NCBI GenBank assembly: GCA_033763595.1
Contig: JANRKH010000010.1
Span: 1-33,794, forward strand
Direction: 5' to 3'
Source: JANRKH01 sp033763595
Lineage (GTDB): Bacteria; Pseudomonadota; Alphaproteobacteria; Rickettsiales; Rickettsiaceae
DNA: 33,794 bases
In this document: positions 7,324-14,863 of the stretch, in pieces
Layout of the letters: each line of letters begins with the position of its first letter
Position numbering within the stretch: position 1 is the stretch's first letter
Program-made: the position numbers and the translations under genes
The notes under the pieces: generated by a model
The model's input: the letters and a program-made list of their open reading frames with translations, nothing else
Databases searched by the model: none
What the model was told of the DNA's origin: nothing

Positions 7324-7743
7324 ATGCGTCAATCCTATAATGCTTTGGCGGATGTTTGCAGAGGCAAGACAGAATCGTTTCAAGATTATTTAAAAAATCC
7401 AGATAATTGGAACGTTGAGAATGGTCAATTAGTTTGTATAATAAATTCTGAGGATAATCTGAAGCAAGTAAAGATTTTTGTGACAGGGATCGAACTTAAT
7501 GTAATCCCGGAAGAAATTCCAAGAGCAAAATCTTTGGATGAAGCTCTTCGAATTGGCCTTGCGGCCGAGCGAAATTTGCGTGATGAGACAGCTCAACTCG
7601 CGAGCGCAAGTCAGTATCCGGAATGGCTCAAGCAAATTATTACTACAGTTCGCGGAAGAACAGTTCACGAAAGAAGCCCAGTAACAGGAACTAATCAACC
7701 TAGACATAATAGAAGACCAGGCTCGTCGTATTATATAAGGTAG
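7324..7743 (+). CDS. Orphan protein; second half of a TAG-split ORF
   Basis: This 139-residue protein is unfamiliar to me. It is soluble by composition, with a central segment rich in Val/Ile and charged residues (KQVKIFVTGIELNVIPEEI), a helical stretch (AKSLDEALRIGLAAERNLRDE) and a basic, Arg/Pro-rich tail ending RRPGSSYYIR. It is in the same frame as 7042-7272, exactly 94 codons downstream, and only the TAG at 7270 separates them. The ATG at 7324 has an AGAGAGAG purine run upstream that could serve as a weak ribosome site, so separate translation is possible. The function is unknown. Confidence 0.5.
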   Translation: MRQSYNALADVCRGKTESFQDYLKNPDNWNVENGQLVCIINSEDNLKQVKIFVTGIELNVIPEEIPRAKSLDEALRIGLAAERNLRDETAQLASASQYPEWLKQIITTVRGRTVHERSPVTGTNQPRHNRRPGSSYYIR

Positions 7744-7923
7744 AAAATATTTGCTTTGCGAATATTATATCTATATCATAACTAATACTATAAATATCCG
7801 AAATTATACTAGGACGTATCAACATCCTGTTTCTTCTGAGAATTTATCTGAAAAGCTTTGGTGCCTGGATACTCATATAGTCTTAAGTATATCGCCTAAC
7901 TATTATAATTGACCTTGAAAATT

Positions 7924-8649
7924 ATGATTTTCAGAAAAATTCTATTTTTATTGTCCATCTATTTGTGCCTTGATGCAAAATCTGAAGATAAGGTATATGT
8001 AATTGGGATCGAAGATACGTCTAAATATCCTTTTCACTACATTGATGGCAATAGTTACAAAGGACGATACAGAGAAATACTCGAGCAATTTGCCAAGTCC
8101 AACAAAATCAAATTCTCATATAAACCCCTTCCATTAGAGTTATTACATCAAGAACTAGAGAATGGATCTATAGACTTTAGATTTCCTGATAATCCGGTTT
8201 GGCAATCTAGTAAAAAAGAAGAGTCCCAAGTTATTTACTCAGTTGCTTTCACTCATTTTTTAAATGGTTTTTTTGTTAAGACCAAAGATATTAACAAGAA
8301 ACTTAATACATTGCACAGAATAGGATATGTTAATGACGATATCCTCAGATCAATTGAGAAGAAGCCTCATGAAGAAAAGGGGGTAGCTATAAAGTCATCT
8401 AGTTGCGCAGAGTTAGTAACTATGTTAATTAGGGGTGAAATAAATGCAATTTTTTGCAATTGCGATATAGTAAATTATATGCTAAAGGACTCTTCGATCT
8501 TAGAAAGAATAGCATTTAATGCCAATTTACCTATACTGGATGGTTATCTGCATATTTCAAGCATAAAATACCTAGACATGATTAAAAAATTTGACATCTG
8601 GATTGAAAGAAATAGAGATTACATAGAAAAAAAGGCTCATGAGTTTTAA
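7924..8649 (+). CDS. Periplasmic solute-binding-like protein (SBP family 3 type)
   Basis: This 241-residue protein has an N-terminal signal peptide (MIFRKILFLLSIYLCLDAKS) and the layout of family 3 extracellular solute-binding proteins. It has an early YKGRYREILEQFAK segment (the usual G-ydvDl-l position), a GSIDFRFPDNP segment and a later LVTMLIRGEINAIFCN segment, where family members have a 'l..G+vDa++' stretch. Such proteins bind amino acids or other small ligands, or act as sensor domains. No permease or ATPase gene is adjacent, so the transport role is inferred. I prefer the ATG at 7924 over the TTG at 7909 because it gives a compact signal peptide. A TATAAT lies at 7904-7909. The 3' end overlaps cmk by 11 bp. 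Confidence 0.65.
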   Translation: MIFRKILFLLSIYLCLDAKSEDKVYVIGIEDTSKYPFHYIDGNSYKGRYREILEQFAKSNKIKFSYKPLPLELLHQELENGSIDFRFPDNPVWQSSKKEESQVIYSVAFTHFLNGFFVKTKDINKKLNTLHRIGYVNDDILRSIEKKPHEEKGVAIKSSSCAELVTMLIRGEINAIFCNCDIVNYMLKDSSILERIAFNANLPILDGYLHISSIKYLDMIKKFDIWIERNRDYIEKKAHEF

Positions 8650-9301
8650 TATTTTTTTGGATAAAAAGAGCAAATTAAAAATAGCCGTAGACGGAGAATC
8701 TGGGTCAGGCAAAGGCTCTATTTGTAAAAGAATCGCAAACGAATATAAGCTTTTATATTGCGAGACAAGTATTTTTTACAGAAAACTAGCGTATATCGCT
8801 ATTTCCAATAATATCTTCTCAGTGGATGGTTTAATTAAGATTATCAATTCCGAAGATTTTTCTGCTAATGTAGATAAGGCTTTACTCTATGATGAAAGAG
8901 TCGCCGAAGAAAGTTCTAAAGTTGCTGTCATCAAAGAAGTAAGAGAGGCTATTAACCAGTTTCAAGTAAAACTTATGGGCGAAAACAACAGAATAATAAT
9001 GGAGGGAAGAGATATTGGGACCATAATAATGCCTGATGCAGATGTAAAGCTTTACGTAAAAGCCGATATAGAAGTTAGGGCAGTAAGAAGGTATAGTCAA
9101 TATAAGGAGAACGGCATCAAAGCTTCGGTCGATCAGATCAAGAATTTGCTAATAGAAAGAGACGAAAGGGACAAAGCGAGAGAGCACGCGCCGCTTAAAA
9201 TAGCAAGTGATGCAATTATTGTAGATAATAGTGCAGATGGGTTTGACGAAATATACAACTATGTAATTGAATTAATAACACAAAAATGTTTTAGAGAATG
9301 A
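8639..9301 (+). CDS. cmk: Cytidylate kinase
   Basis: This kinase phosphorylates CMP and dCMP to the diphosphates in pyrimidine nucleotide salvage. The P-loop is GESGSGKGS (residues 19-27), in the family position after IAVD. The conserved EGRDIGTIIMPDADVKLYV block, RAVRRYSQ and the RDERDKAREHAPLKIA lid-type segment follow, and the C-terminus keeps the IIVDNS motif. At 220 residues it is the normal length. It overlaps the preceding gene by 11 bp and trxB by 4 bp (ATGA), which suggests translational coupling along the three genes. Confidence 0.94.
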   Translation: MSFNIFLDKKSKLKIAVDGESGSGKGSICKRIANEYKLLYCETSIFYRKLAYIAISNNIFSVDGLIKIINSEDFSANVDKALLYDERVAEESSKVAVIKEVREAINQFQVKLMGENNRIIMEGRDIGTIIMPDADVKLYVKADIEVRAVRRYSQYKENGIKASVDQIKNLLIERDERDKAREHAPLKIASDAIIVDNSADGFDEIYNYVIELITQKCFRE

Positions 9302-10233
9302 AGAAAATAGCAAAAGTAATAATATTAGGATCAGGCCCGGCAGGTTGCACAGCTGCTATCTATGCTGCAAGAGCTAATTTGAGCCCTCTTTTGATTGGTG
9401 GGCTCCAGCCAGGAGGTCAGCTGACTATTACGACAGATGTAGAGAATTTTCCTGGTTTTGCAGATGTAGTACAAGGCCCTTGGTTAATGGAACAAATGAT
9501 GAGCCAGGCAAAAAAGGTAGGCACGGAAATCATAGAAGATATGATAGAGGAGGTTAATTTGTCAGATAGGCCATTTGCGCTAAAAGGTATGGCAGGAACT
9601 GAATATTTGGCAGATTCGCTGATTATAGCAACAGGAGCGCAGGCAAAGTGGTTAGGTCTTGATTCGGAGAAGAAGTATCAGGGATTTGGCGTTTCAGGCT
9701 GTGCTACATGTGATGGATTCTTTTTTAAAGGGAGGGAGGTTGTGGTTATAGGGGGCGGCAACACGGCCGTTGAAGAGGCCTTATATCTAACTAATCATGC
9801 CTCTAAAGTCACTTTGATACATAGGCGCGATACACTTAAAGCAGAAAAAATAGCACAGGATAGGCTTTTTTCTAACCCTAAAATATCTGTAATTTGGAAT
9901 GGCGAATTACAAGAAGTACTGGGCCAAGATAATCCAAAATCTGTCACAGGGGTTAGAATAAAAAATAAGATAAACTCAAGCCTATCAGAAATTAAATGTG
10001 AGGGGGTTTTTATTGCTATAGGGCATAAGCCAAATACAGATATTTTTAAAAATAAATTAGACATGGACGAAGAAGGTTATATTACAACTATTCAAGGCGC
10101 AACTAAAACTAGCATAAATGGGGTTTTTGCATGTGGTGACGTTCAAGATAAAATTTACAGACAGGCCGTAACAGCAGCTGGTACTGGCTGCATGGCCGCT
10201 CTTGACGCTGAAAAATATTTAAATTCTCATTAG
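9298..10233 (+). CDS. trxB: Thioredoxin reductase
   Basis: This NADPH-dependent flavoenzyme reduces thioredoxin. Visible are the FAD-binding GSGPAGCTAA (residues 11-20), the redox-active CATC (C135, C138), the NADPH-binding IGGGNTAVEEA (about 151-161) and the C-terminal FAD motif ACGDVQDKIYRQAVTAAGTG. At 311 residues it is a standard low-molecular-weight reductase. Its likely partner, thioredoxin, is encoded at 20336-20653 in the same window but in a separate unit. The ATG overlaps the stop of cmk. It is the last gene of this run; downstream is a gene-free repeat region. Confidence 0.96.
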   Translation: MKKIAKVIILGSGPAGCTAAIYAARANLSPLLIGGLQPGGQLTITTDVENFPGFADVVQGPWLMEQMMSQAKKVGTEIIEDMIEEVNLSDRPFALKGMAGTEYLADSLIIATGAQAKWLGLDSEKKYQGFGVSGCATCDGFFFKGREVVVIGGGNTAVEEALYLTNHASKVTLIHRRDTLKAEKIAQDRLFSNPKISVIWNGELQEVLGQDNPKSVTGVRIKNKINSSLSEIKCEGVFIAIGHKPNTDIFKNKLDMDEEGYITTIQGATKTSINGVFACGDVQDKIYRQAVTAAGTGCMAALDAEKYLNSH

Positions 10234-10385
10234 ATTTAGGTGTTTATTTCTATATAAAACGAGACTGATGTACAGGCATTTTCGCCTACGGAAAGGTAAA
10301 TATATAAAGTATACACGAGGATTCCGAGGATAAAAATAACAACATCCCTTTGTTATCTATATCCGCAACTATGAGAAAGACATGA

Positions 10386-10516
10386 TTATGTCCATATTAT
10401 ACCAAATCCCATTTTTAAGTACTTGCTTCTAGCTCCTCGCTCACCTAGCATGTAGTAGGCTTCGCTCCTCGCTCCTAGTATTATTTAATCTGGGATTTGG
10501 TATTACATGGACATAA
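10386..10516. repeat. Perfect 10-bp palindrome split by a family B insertion
   Basis: TTATGTCCAT (10386-10395) is the exact reverse complement of ATGGACATAA (10507-10516). With the B element and one TTA copy removed, the site would be a 10-bp stem with the 5-nt loop ATTAC. It may have been a hairpin, operator or terminator-like structure. Confidence 0.75.
10400..10502. repeat. Family B element with TTA target duplication
   Basis: This is a 103-bp element with ends TACCAAATCCCA and TGGGATTTGGTA, bordered by TTA at 10397-10399 and 10503-10505. The TTA here, against TAA elsewhere, shows that the duplication is a TNA triplet rather than part of the element. Confidence 0.88.
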
Positions 10517-10535
10517 GTTCCTTTTAAAGCTGAAA

Positions 10536-10684
10536 TAGACCTCTCCTAAAAACTCTTACTCCTAGAGGCAATTGCGCCACCCGCGCAGGCAGCAGAATCC
10601 TCACGTAACTAATGTACGCTGGGGTTTTGCGCTCCGCCTGTGCCAGCTACTTGCTCGCCAGGAGCGAGTGTCCGAAGAGGCCTA
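10536..10684 (+). repeat. Family D palindromic element, long variant
   Basis: It begins TAGACCTCTCCTAAAAACTC and ends GAAGAGGCCTA. It holds the CTCCTAGAGGCAATTGCGCC block shared with the other D copies, but its right half is longer and GC-richer (about 149 bp in total). The interior includes a CTCGC.CAGGAGCGAG inverted repeat. Confidence 0.6.
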
Positions 10685-10800
10685 ATGTAATTTTTAAATG
10701 TGATAGCCACATTTCTCATGACACAAGAGCGCGCAGCTACCTGTATTTCAATTAATTAAGGGATATATTTGAAAGTCTATGATTCATCCATCGAAACTTC

Positions 10801-10828
10801 TTGAAAAAAAATATTATATCTGTATAAT
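10801..10828 (+). promoter_or_regulatory. Sigma-70-type promoter candidate for the large ABC protein gene
   Basis: TTGAAA (10801-10806) and TATAAT (10823-10828) are separated by 16 bp. The -10 box is a consensus match and the -35 box matches at 5 of 6 positions. Transcription would start near 10835, leaving a leader of about 190 nt before the ATG at 11028. Confidence 0.5.
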
Positions 10829-11027
10829 TATCTTTAACTTACATATAAAATTAATAAATTAATATCAAGTTTGTTAACTAGTAAGTAAATATTTCTAAGT
10901 GTAAGCTTCGTTAAAAGCTCAGGATTTAATTGTTGCAAAGAATTGTTGCTAGATAGTAATATTTTTTTGAGCGTTAGATGCTTTAGCTTAAGTGTAGACT
11001 TAGATATAAACTTGTAGAGCGAGATTT

Positions 11028-13625
11028 ATGGCATCAAATAAAAACGGGCAAATATCTAATGTGTTTACTTCAGACTCAAATGTCATGAAGTTCATGGGGT
11101 TCACTGGCAATACTTCACTTGGATTATTCAATGGAGGTTTTGCTCCTAGATTTAACACGGATTTAATCAATTATGTTGCTAAAACTGTAATAGGAGAAAA
11201 TAGTAATCTTTTAGGTCATACGTCGATTTCGTCTTCAATCTCATCTGCTGCATTATCGGGCGCAGTTGTTGCTCTTGATGAGGCGCTTTTACTAAATAGA
11301 GCTACTAAACAATACTGGGCCAAACACTATCTTTCTAACACAATATTGTGGGGCAATGTATTATTCCCTATAGTTGAAATAGCGAACCATTTTATTCCGC
11401 AAAATTACCATATTGCTTCGTATATGGCTGCAACTGCAGGTTCTGCCATAAGCGCGTACTACTCTAATGATACTTACAATTATCATGAAAAAATTAAGCA
11501 GACGATAGATAATCCAACTCCTTTTTTTAGGATGATAGACGATGGAAAAGTATTTAGTGAAGATGAAATAACAAGAATAGAGGACACGGCCAAAGATAGT
11601 ACAATAGGGGCCGCTGCTATTTTGTCATACGATCTTATCAAATTATTCACAACCAACAAAAGCGCAAGAAGCATGGTTGAAATTGTTGGTATAGATATTC
11701 TTTCTGACCAACTCAAAACTTATTGGCTCAAATCTGGTTCAGATTATTTATTGCCAATGATATTAGGCAAGAAGCTTGGGCAAATAGAGTACACACTTGA
11801 TGTTTCAACAATAATACAAAAAATCACGAACGTACAAACTAACACAAAGCTAACAAAATTAGAAAGCGAAAAGAAAGTTGAAGCAATAATTTATGGAGGT
11901 GTATATCAATTAGGCCTCGGGATTATACTAGCTAGTCTGAATAAAGCGGTAGACACTTTGGCCGATTGGATAAAAGAGCCTATTTATGACCGTTTTAACA
12001 ACGAGATTGTCGAAAAATATACTGATCTTATTCTTGATTCAAATAACATGTCTAAAATCTTCAGACTTGATGGTTCAGAGGAATTAAGAGGATCACTTCT
12101 GGAAAATATAAGCGAAGTTTATAGTGATGCTATCTCAAAACTCACATCATTCACATCAACTAAATTTATCGGAGCCTCGAATTATCACTATCTAGTGAAC
12201 AATGCCCCTGGATTAATATTACTCTCTCACCTAGAATATCCTAGAAAAGAATTAGTAAAAGCTGTTACTACAGATTCATATCAGCTTAACAAACAAATTA
12301 ATAGAGAAAATCAAAAGCTTGAAAAAATCTATTATGACACTTTATATCATTTAGATCAAATTGCCTTAACAGACTACGCAGATATCGTAAAAACAAACAT
12401 GCAAGATGGCATGAACTCTGTTAACAAATTAAACAAAACGATTGATAGAGATCAGAAAAACAAAGCTCTCATTAATGGCTTCTCGGACGCTATCACGTCT
12501 TTACTTGGTGACATATATTTGCTTTTTGCATCTAGAGACTTAACAATGGCTGCCAAATATTTGGCAGAATCTCATTCTATTAAGGCCAAGGGGTATGGAG
12601 CTTATAAATTTATGCAAGGTAAAGATACGAGTAGCTGGGATGCTAAACGCCAAATTGCTGTAGATAATTTAAACCAAATTCTTGATGCAATAGAATCTAA
12701 AAGTGTATTTGGAGCTACTATTGAATATAATAAAAGCAATAAATTAGAGATAAAAAATTATGAGCTTAACTTAAGCGGCGCAAAGCAATTTCACATAAAG
12801 CATCTCTCTCTTGATGCGCCTGGCTGTTATGCGATTATGGGCCAGTCTGGCATAGGAAAAACTAGTATGCTCAAAGACATAGCTGGATGTCTGCAAAGTC
12901 CGCTTTCTAGCTCTGGCAATGTTTCATTGCCTTTAAATAAAGATGGCGGGTTTGAAAAACCTATTGTGCTTGACCAGCATTTCTTTTTGCCCGCTAATTC
13001 CACTTTATTCGAAGTCATCACCAAGAAAACAATGGATTCTATGAACCATCAACAACTTAGGGCCACGCTTAATAAAATCGCAAAGCTCATGTTAGCTTTG
13101 AAAATAGATAGTTTTGCAGAAAAATATACAGATAGTATGGAAGAATATAAAAAGCAACCTGACGGTATATTCGGATCTCTTGAAGATAAAAAGTATGATA
13201 TCAGCTCCTTAAGCGGCGGGCAAAGGAAAAAATTAGCACTAATAAAAGCTATTATGTCAGGGGCAAAAATAATATTTGCTGATGAGATATTTGCAGGTCT
13301 TGACACTGAGTCTATTAAAACGACGCAGAAGCTTATCAAAGAGTATTTACCAGATAGTCTTGTTGTTATTATTGATCACTATGCAATCAATAATAATCTC
13401 GATAAATTTTACGACGGCGCATTTCATATTCTTAAAGGAACAAACATAAGAACTATTGATCTTGATCAGAGCTCACAAAATCATTTAGTGTATAAGCATG
13501 TAGACCCTGCAGATTGCGATTTGCCTGAGGTGTTTGAATATTATCCAGAAGAGTCTTTCATGCAGGAACATGATGATTACGTAGTTAAAACTCTAGGTGA
13601 CGGTCATATAATATATCCTGCATAG
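11028..13625 (+). CDS. Large ABC-type protein with C-terminal ATPase domain and atypical membrane-associated N-terminal part
   Basis: This 865-residue protein has a complete C-terminal ABC ATPase (about 575-815): Walker A GQSGIGKT (605-612), a Q-loop in VLDQHFFLP, signature LSGGQ (728-732), Walker B with D752-E753, and the H-loop histidine H784. The N-terminal 560 residues are moderately hydrophobic and do not look like a standard six-helix exporter domain. YWAKHYLSNTILWGN (about 95-109) followed by IDNPTPFFRMIDDG faintly recalls the SbmA/BacA and ABCD membrane-domain signature. A similar Trp-Tyr pattern recurs near DWIKEPIYDRFNNEIVEKY. An ABCD/SbmA-like half-transporter is the best guess. 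A cytoplasmic or secreted ATPase of unknown role is an alternative. It stands alone, with its own promoter and a repeat region on each side. Confidence 0.7.
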   Translation: MASNKNGQISNVFTSDSNVMKFMGFTGNTSLGLFNGGFAPRFNTDLINYVAKTVIGENSNLLGHTSISSSISSAALSGAVVALDEALLLNRATKQYWAKHYLSNTILWGNVLFPIVEIANHFIPQNYHIASYMAATAGSAISAYYSNDTYNYHEKIKQTIDNPTPFFRMIDDGKVFSEDEITRIEDTAKDSTIGAAAILSYDLIKLFTTNKSARSMVEIVGIDILSDQLKTYWLKSGSDYLLPMILGKKLGQIEYTLDVSTIIQKITNVQTNTKLTKLESEKKVEAIIYGGVYQLGLGIILASLNKAVDTLADWIKEPIYDRFNNEIVEKYTDLILDSNNMSKIFRLDGSEELRGSLLENISEVYSDAISKLTSFTSTKFIGASNYHYLVNNAPGLILLSHLEYPRKELVKAVTTDSYQLNKQINRENQKLEKIYYDTLYHLDQIALTDYADIVKTNMQDGMNSVNKLNKTIDRDQKNKALINGFSDAITSLLGDIYLLFASRDLTMAAKYLAESHSIKAKGYGAYKFMQGKDTSSWDAKRQIAVDNLNQILDAIESKSVFGATIEYNKSNKLEIKNYELNLSGAKQFHIKHLSLDAPGCYAIMGQSGIGKTSMLKDIAGCLQSPLSSSGNVSLPLNKDGGFEKPIVLDQHFFLPANSTLFEVITKKTMDSMNHQQLRATLNKIAKLMLALKIDSFAEKYTDSMEEYKKQPDGIFGSLEDKKYDISSLSGGQRKKLALIKAIMSGAKIIFADEIFAGLDTESIKTTQKLIKEYLPDSLVVIIDHYAINNNLDKFYDGAFHILKGTNIRTIDLDQSSQNHLVYKHVDPADCDLPEVFEYYPEESFMQEHDDYVVKTLGDGHIIYPA

Positions 13626-13656
13626 AGATTATTATTGCGTATTCGTTTTTAAGTTA

Positions 13657-13722
13657 TACCAAATCGTAAGGATTAAACTAGGCAGATGCTTTTAGGGCTA
13701 CCTTGCAAAGGCTTAGATAAAC
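13657..13722 (+). repeat. Family C left-end fragment
   Basis: It starts TACCAAATC after a TTA triplet and shares the ATTAAA, GCAGATG-like and TTTTAGGGCTACC blocks with the intact C element at 33472-33597. The similarity stops just before the A element, so the right half is lost or replaced. Confidence 0.55.
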
Positions 13723-13724
13723 AC

Positions 13725-13830
13725 TATAGTCATTTATGTTGAATTAGCTACGTTGTTGACTCGTCGCTCACCTAATACTCATAGGCTTCTCTCCTCGCGC
13801 CTAGTATCTGATCCAACCTAAAAGACTATA
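13725..13830. repeat. Family A palindromic element
   Basis: This is a 106-bp copy with ends TATAGTC and GACTATA. The left arm has one change (CATTTATG for CTTTTATG). It is adjacent to a truncated C element, which again puts A at the edge of another repeat. Confidence 0.83.
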
Positions 13831-14054
13831 GGACTAAACTCCAAAAACCTATTACTAAAATATGGATAATTATGTATAGCTTTACATATGTCTATTTTTA
13901 TATTAGAGTTCTTAAATAACCATCATTTATAGTGAATAATTTTTGCTCTTTTCGATGCTTGAATTCTAGTTCACAAAAATACACTAATATTCTGAGATCG
14001 CTCCCTTTTTAAGTGCTCCGTTTTAGTAGAATTTGCGAATTGATTGATCTAATT

Positions 14055-14083
14055 TTGAAATGGTTATGCTAGTCAAATATTAT
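14055..14083 (+). promoter_or_regulatory. tatC: Promoter candidate immediately upstream of tatC
   Basis: TTGAAA (14055-14060) and TATTAT (14078-14083) have 17-bp spacing. Because the tatC ATG is at 14096, the mRNA would be nearly leaderless and would lose most of the TAAGGA ribosome site (14086-14091). Either the site is not used or tatC is translated from a very short leader. Confidence 0.35.
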
Positions 14084-14095
14084 GTATAAGGACAT

Positions 14096-14863
14096 ATGCT
14101 CAAACTTACATTTGAAAAGCACATTAGAGAACTAAAAACAAGATTGATTTATTCTATATCTTTTTTTGCGCTTTGTTTCGCTTTAACAATAGTTTATTCA
14201 GATAAAATATATTACGCGATCTCTTTGCCTCTAATTCAACATGGCGCGGGCAAAGCAAGTTTTATCTACACAGATCTTTCAGAGGCTTTTTTTGCCAAGA
14301 TAGACTTATCGGCCAAACTCGCATTTATTGTAACAATGCCCTTTATTGCTCTGCAATTATACCTTTTCATTTCTCCGGGTTTATATAAGAGTGAACTGAT
14401 ATTAGTTCGTTATATAATTTTCTCCTCGGTGTTTTTATATATTCTAGGTGTATTTTTTGCCTATTTTATAGTTATGCCAAAAGCATTTGAATTTTTCTTA
14501 AGCTTTCAAACAAATAGCATGCAGCTAGGAAATGTAGGTGGTATTTACGATAATCCAGTTTCTATAAGCTTACATGCAAAAATTAGCGAATATATTGGTC
14601 TTGTGTCCAGCCTTGCCTTTGCATTTGCCATAGCGTTCCAATTGCCAGTCATTTTACTGATCCTCACTATTTTTGGAATAGTGTCAGCTAGTTTTCTGGC
14701 TACAAATAGGAGATTCGGAATATTATTAATTTTTATAATCGCGGGTATTATCACTCCTCCAGATGTTTTAAGTCAGCTTTTACTTGCCTTTCCTTTGGTT
14801 ATATTATATGAAATTACCATTTTTTTTGCGCGTAAAGTGGAGAGGGTGGTAAAGCATGCATGA
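14096..14863 (+). CDS. tatC: Sec-independent (Tat) protein translocase subunit TatC
   Basis: This polytopic inner-membrane protein recognises twin-arginine signal peptides and forms the core of the Tat translocon. The N-terminal FEKHIRELKTRLIYSI (TatC usually has a HLxELRxR motif here) and the PFIALQLYLFISPGLYKSE segment are diagnostic. Six hydrophobic segments are visible, and the short C-terminal tail is basic. The length, 255 residues, is normal. TAAGGA lies 4-9 bases before the ATG. The gene overlaps serS by 8 bp, a tatC-serS arrangement also common in other alphaproteobacteria. TatA/TatB genes are not in the window. Confidence 0.95.
   Translation: MLKLTFEKHIRELKTRLIYSISFFALCFALTIVYSDKIYYAISLPLIQHGAGKASFIYTDLSEAFFAKIDLSAKLAFIVTMPFIALQLYLFISPGLYKSELILVRYIIFSSVFLYILGVFFAYFIVMPKAFEFFLSFQTNSMQLGNVGGIYDNPVSISLHAKISEYIGLVSSLAFAFAIAFQLPVILLILTIFGIVSASFLATNRRFGILLIFIIAGIITPPDVLSQLLLAFPLVILYEITIFFARKVERVVKHA

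Larger units (their letters stand above)
10234..11027. other. Gene-free region with B and D elements, a palindrome and a promoter
   Basis: I see no gene. The region contains a 10-bp inverted repeat (10386-10395 and 10507-10516) whose loop has received a family B element, then a long D relative (10536-10684), and finally about 340 bp of AT-rich unique sequence. The last part holds a strong promoter-like site (10801-10828) and a probable leader of nearly 200 nt for the large ABC protein gene. Confidence 0.65.
13626..14095. other. Intergenic region with C fragment and A element
   Basis: No gene is seen. It carries a family C left part (13657-13722), then an A element (13725-13830), and about 260 bp of unique AT-rich sequence ending in a promoter-like site before tatC. 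Confidence 0.65.

Noticed and set aside
7744..7900. Open frame of about 40 codons between the split ORF and the solute-binding protein
   Set aside because: It has no start codon and no ribosome site, and its composition is uninformative.
10234..11027. tRNA or other stable RNA gene in the GC-richer stretch
   Set aside because: The GC-rich part coincides with a D-family element found elsewhere in the window. I could not fold a cloverleaf or recognise any conserved RNA gene.
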